Origin: Thermoprotei archaeon
Lineage (GTDB): Archaea > Thermoproteota > Thermoprotei > Thermofilales > Thermofilaceae
Length of the DNA stretch: 5,750 nt
Direction: 5' to 3'
Assembly (NCBI GenBank): GCA_003649495.1
Contig: QMRZ01000099.1
Location: 1 to 5,750 of the forward strand
Shown here: positions 5,693 to 5,750 of the stretch, one piece after another
How the letters are laid out: each line of letters starts with the position of its first letter
Numbering within the stretch: position 1 is the stretch's first letter
Made by a program: the position numbers and the translations under genes
Notes under the pieces: model-generated
Seen by the model: the letters and a program-made list of their open reading frames with translations, nothing else
What the model was told of the DNA's origin: nothing
Database searches by the model: none

Positions 5693-5710
5693 CCGGGAGC
5701 TGTTTCAGCA

Positions 5711-5750
5711 CTACGGCTTAGCCTCCTCCACCCTTACGCGCTCCCCCTCC
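5711..5750 (-). CDS. C-terminal end of an unidentified gene, cut by the window edge
   Basis: In the minus strand from position 5749 an open frame reads EGERVRVEEAKP and ends at TAG (5711-5713). The charged tail looks like the end of a soluble protein and sits 56 nt before the UPF0047 gene on the same strand. Only 12 codons are visible, so neither the function nor the reality of the gene can be settled here. Confidence 0.4.
   Translation of the reverse strand, partial: EGERVRVEEAKP

Noticed and set aside
1..5750. CRISPR array, tRNA or rRNA genes
   Set aside because: No regularly spaced repeats were seen, and no cloverleaf or rRNA-like stretch was noticed on either strand by eye.

Overview
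The window looks like chromosomal DNA from a thermophilic archaeon, most likely of the Thermoproteota (crenarchaeal) or a related deep lineage. The reasons are a typical archaeal AMP phosphorylase, heavy use of AGG/AGA and ATA codons, mostly GTG start codons, a leaderless-type promoter (a TATA box about 26 nt before a GTG start), and GGTG/GAGGTG Shine-Dalgarno sites inside an operon. The species cannot be fixed from sequence alone.

Layout from left to right. At 39-1163 (+) is a TnpB/IS605-OrfB-like protein with the three RuvC acidic residues in place but without the zinc ribbon, and with no transposon end visible on its right side. It converges on, and overlaps by 11 nt, a minus-strand nitroreductase-family flavoprotein gene (1153-1671). 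At 1739-2565 (-) lies a decaying gene for a DUF4038/GH140-like glycoside hydrolase. Its start and its C-terminal domain are easy to read, but the catalytic centre has been deleted, the two halves are out of frame, and a further one-base frameshift separates off the last 24 codons. At 2671-4221 (-) is a complete AMP phosphorylase (deoA), the entry enzyme of the archaeal AMP to ribose-1,5-bisphosphate to RuBisCO route; its partner genes are not in the window. A palindrome-rich spacer of about 200 nt follows.

The right-hand third is a compact minus-strand operon, read from the right edge leftwards: the last codons of an unidentified gene (5711-5750), then two tandem, diverged UPF0047/YjbQ-type proteins (5298-5654 and 4894-5301, overlapping by GTGA), then a two-helix membrane protein with a cytosolic C4 zinc ribbon (4420-4848). 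The two UPF0047 paralogues have lost different parts of the usual conserved site, which suggests an obligate hetero-oligomer or a new non-catalytic role.

The best candidates for undescribed biology are this UPF0047 pair with its zinc-ribbon membrane partner and the zinc-ribbon-less TnpB-like protein. Both are inferences from remembered family motifs, with no database search behind them.
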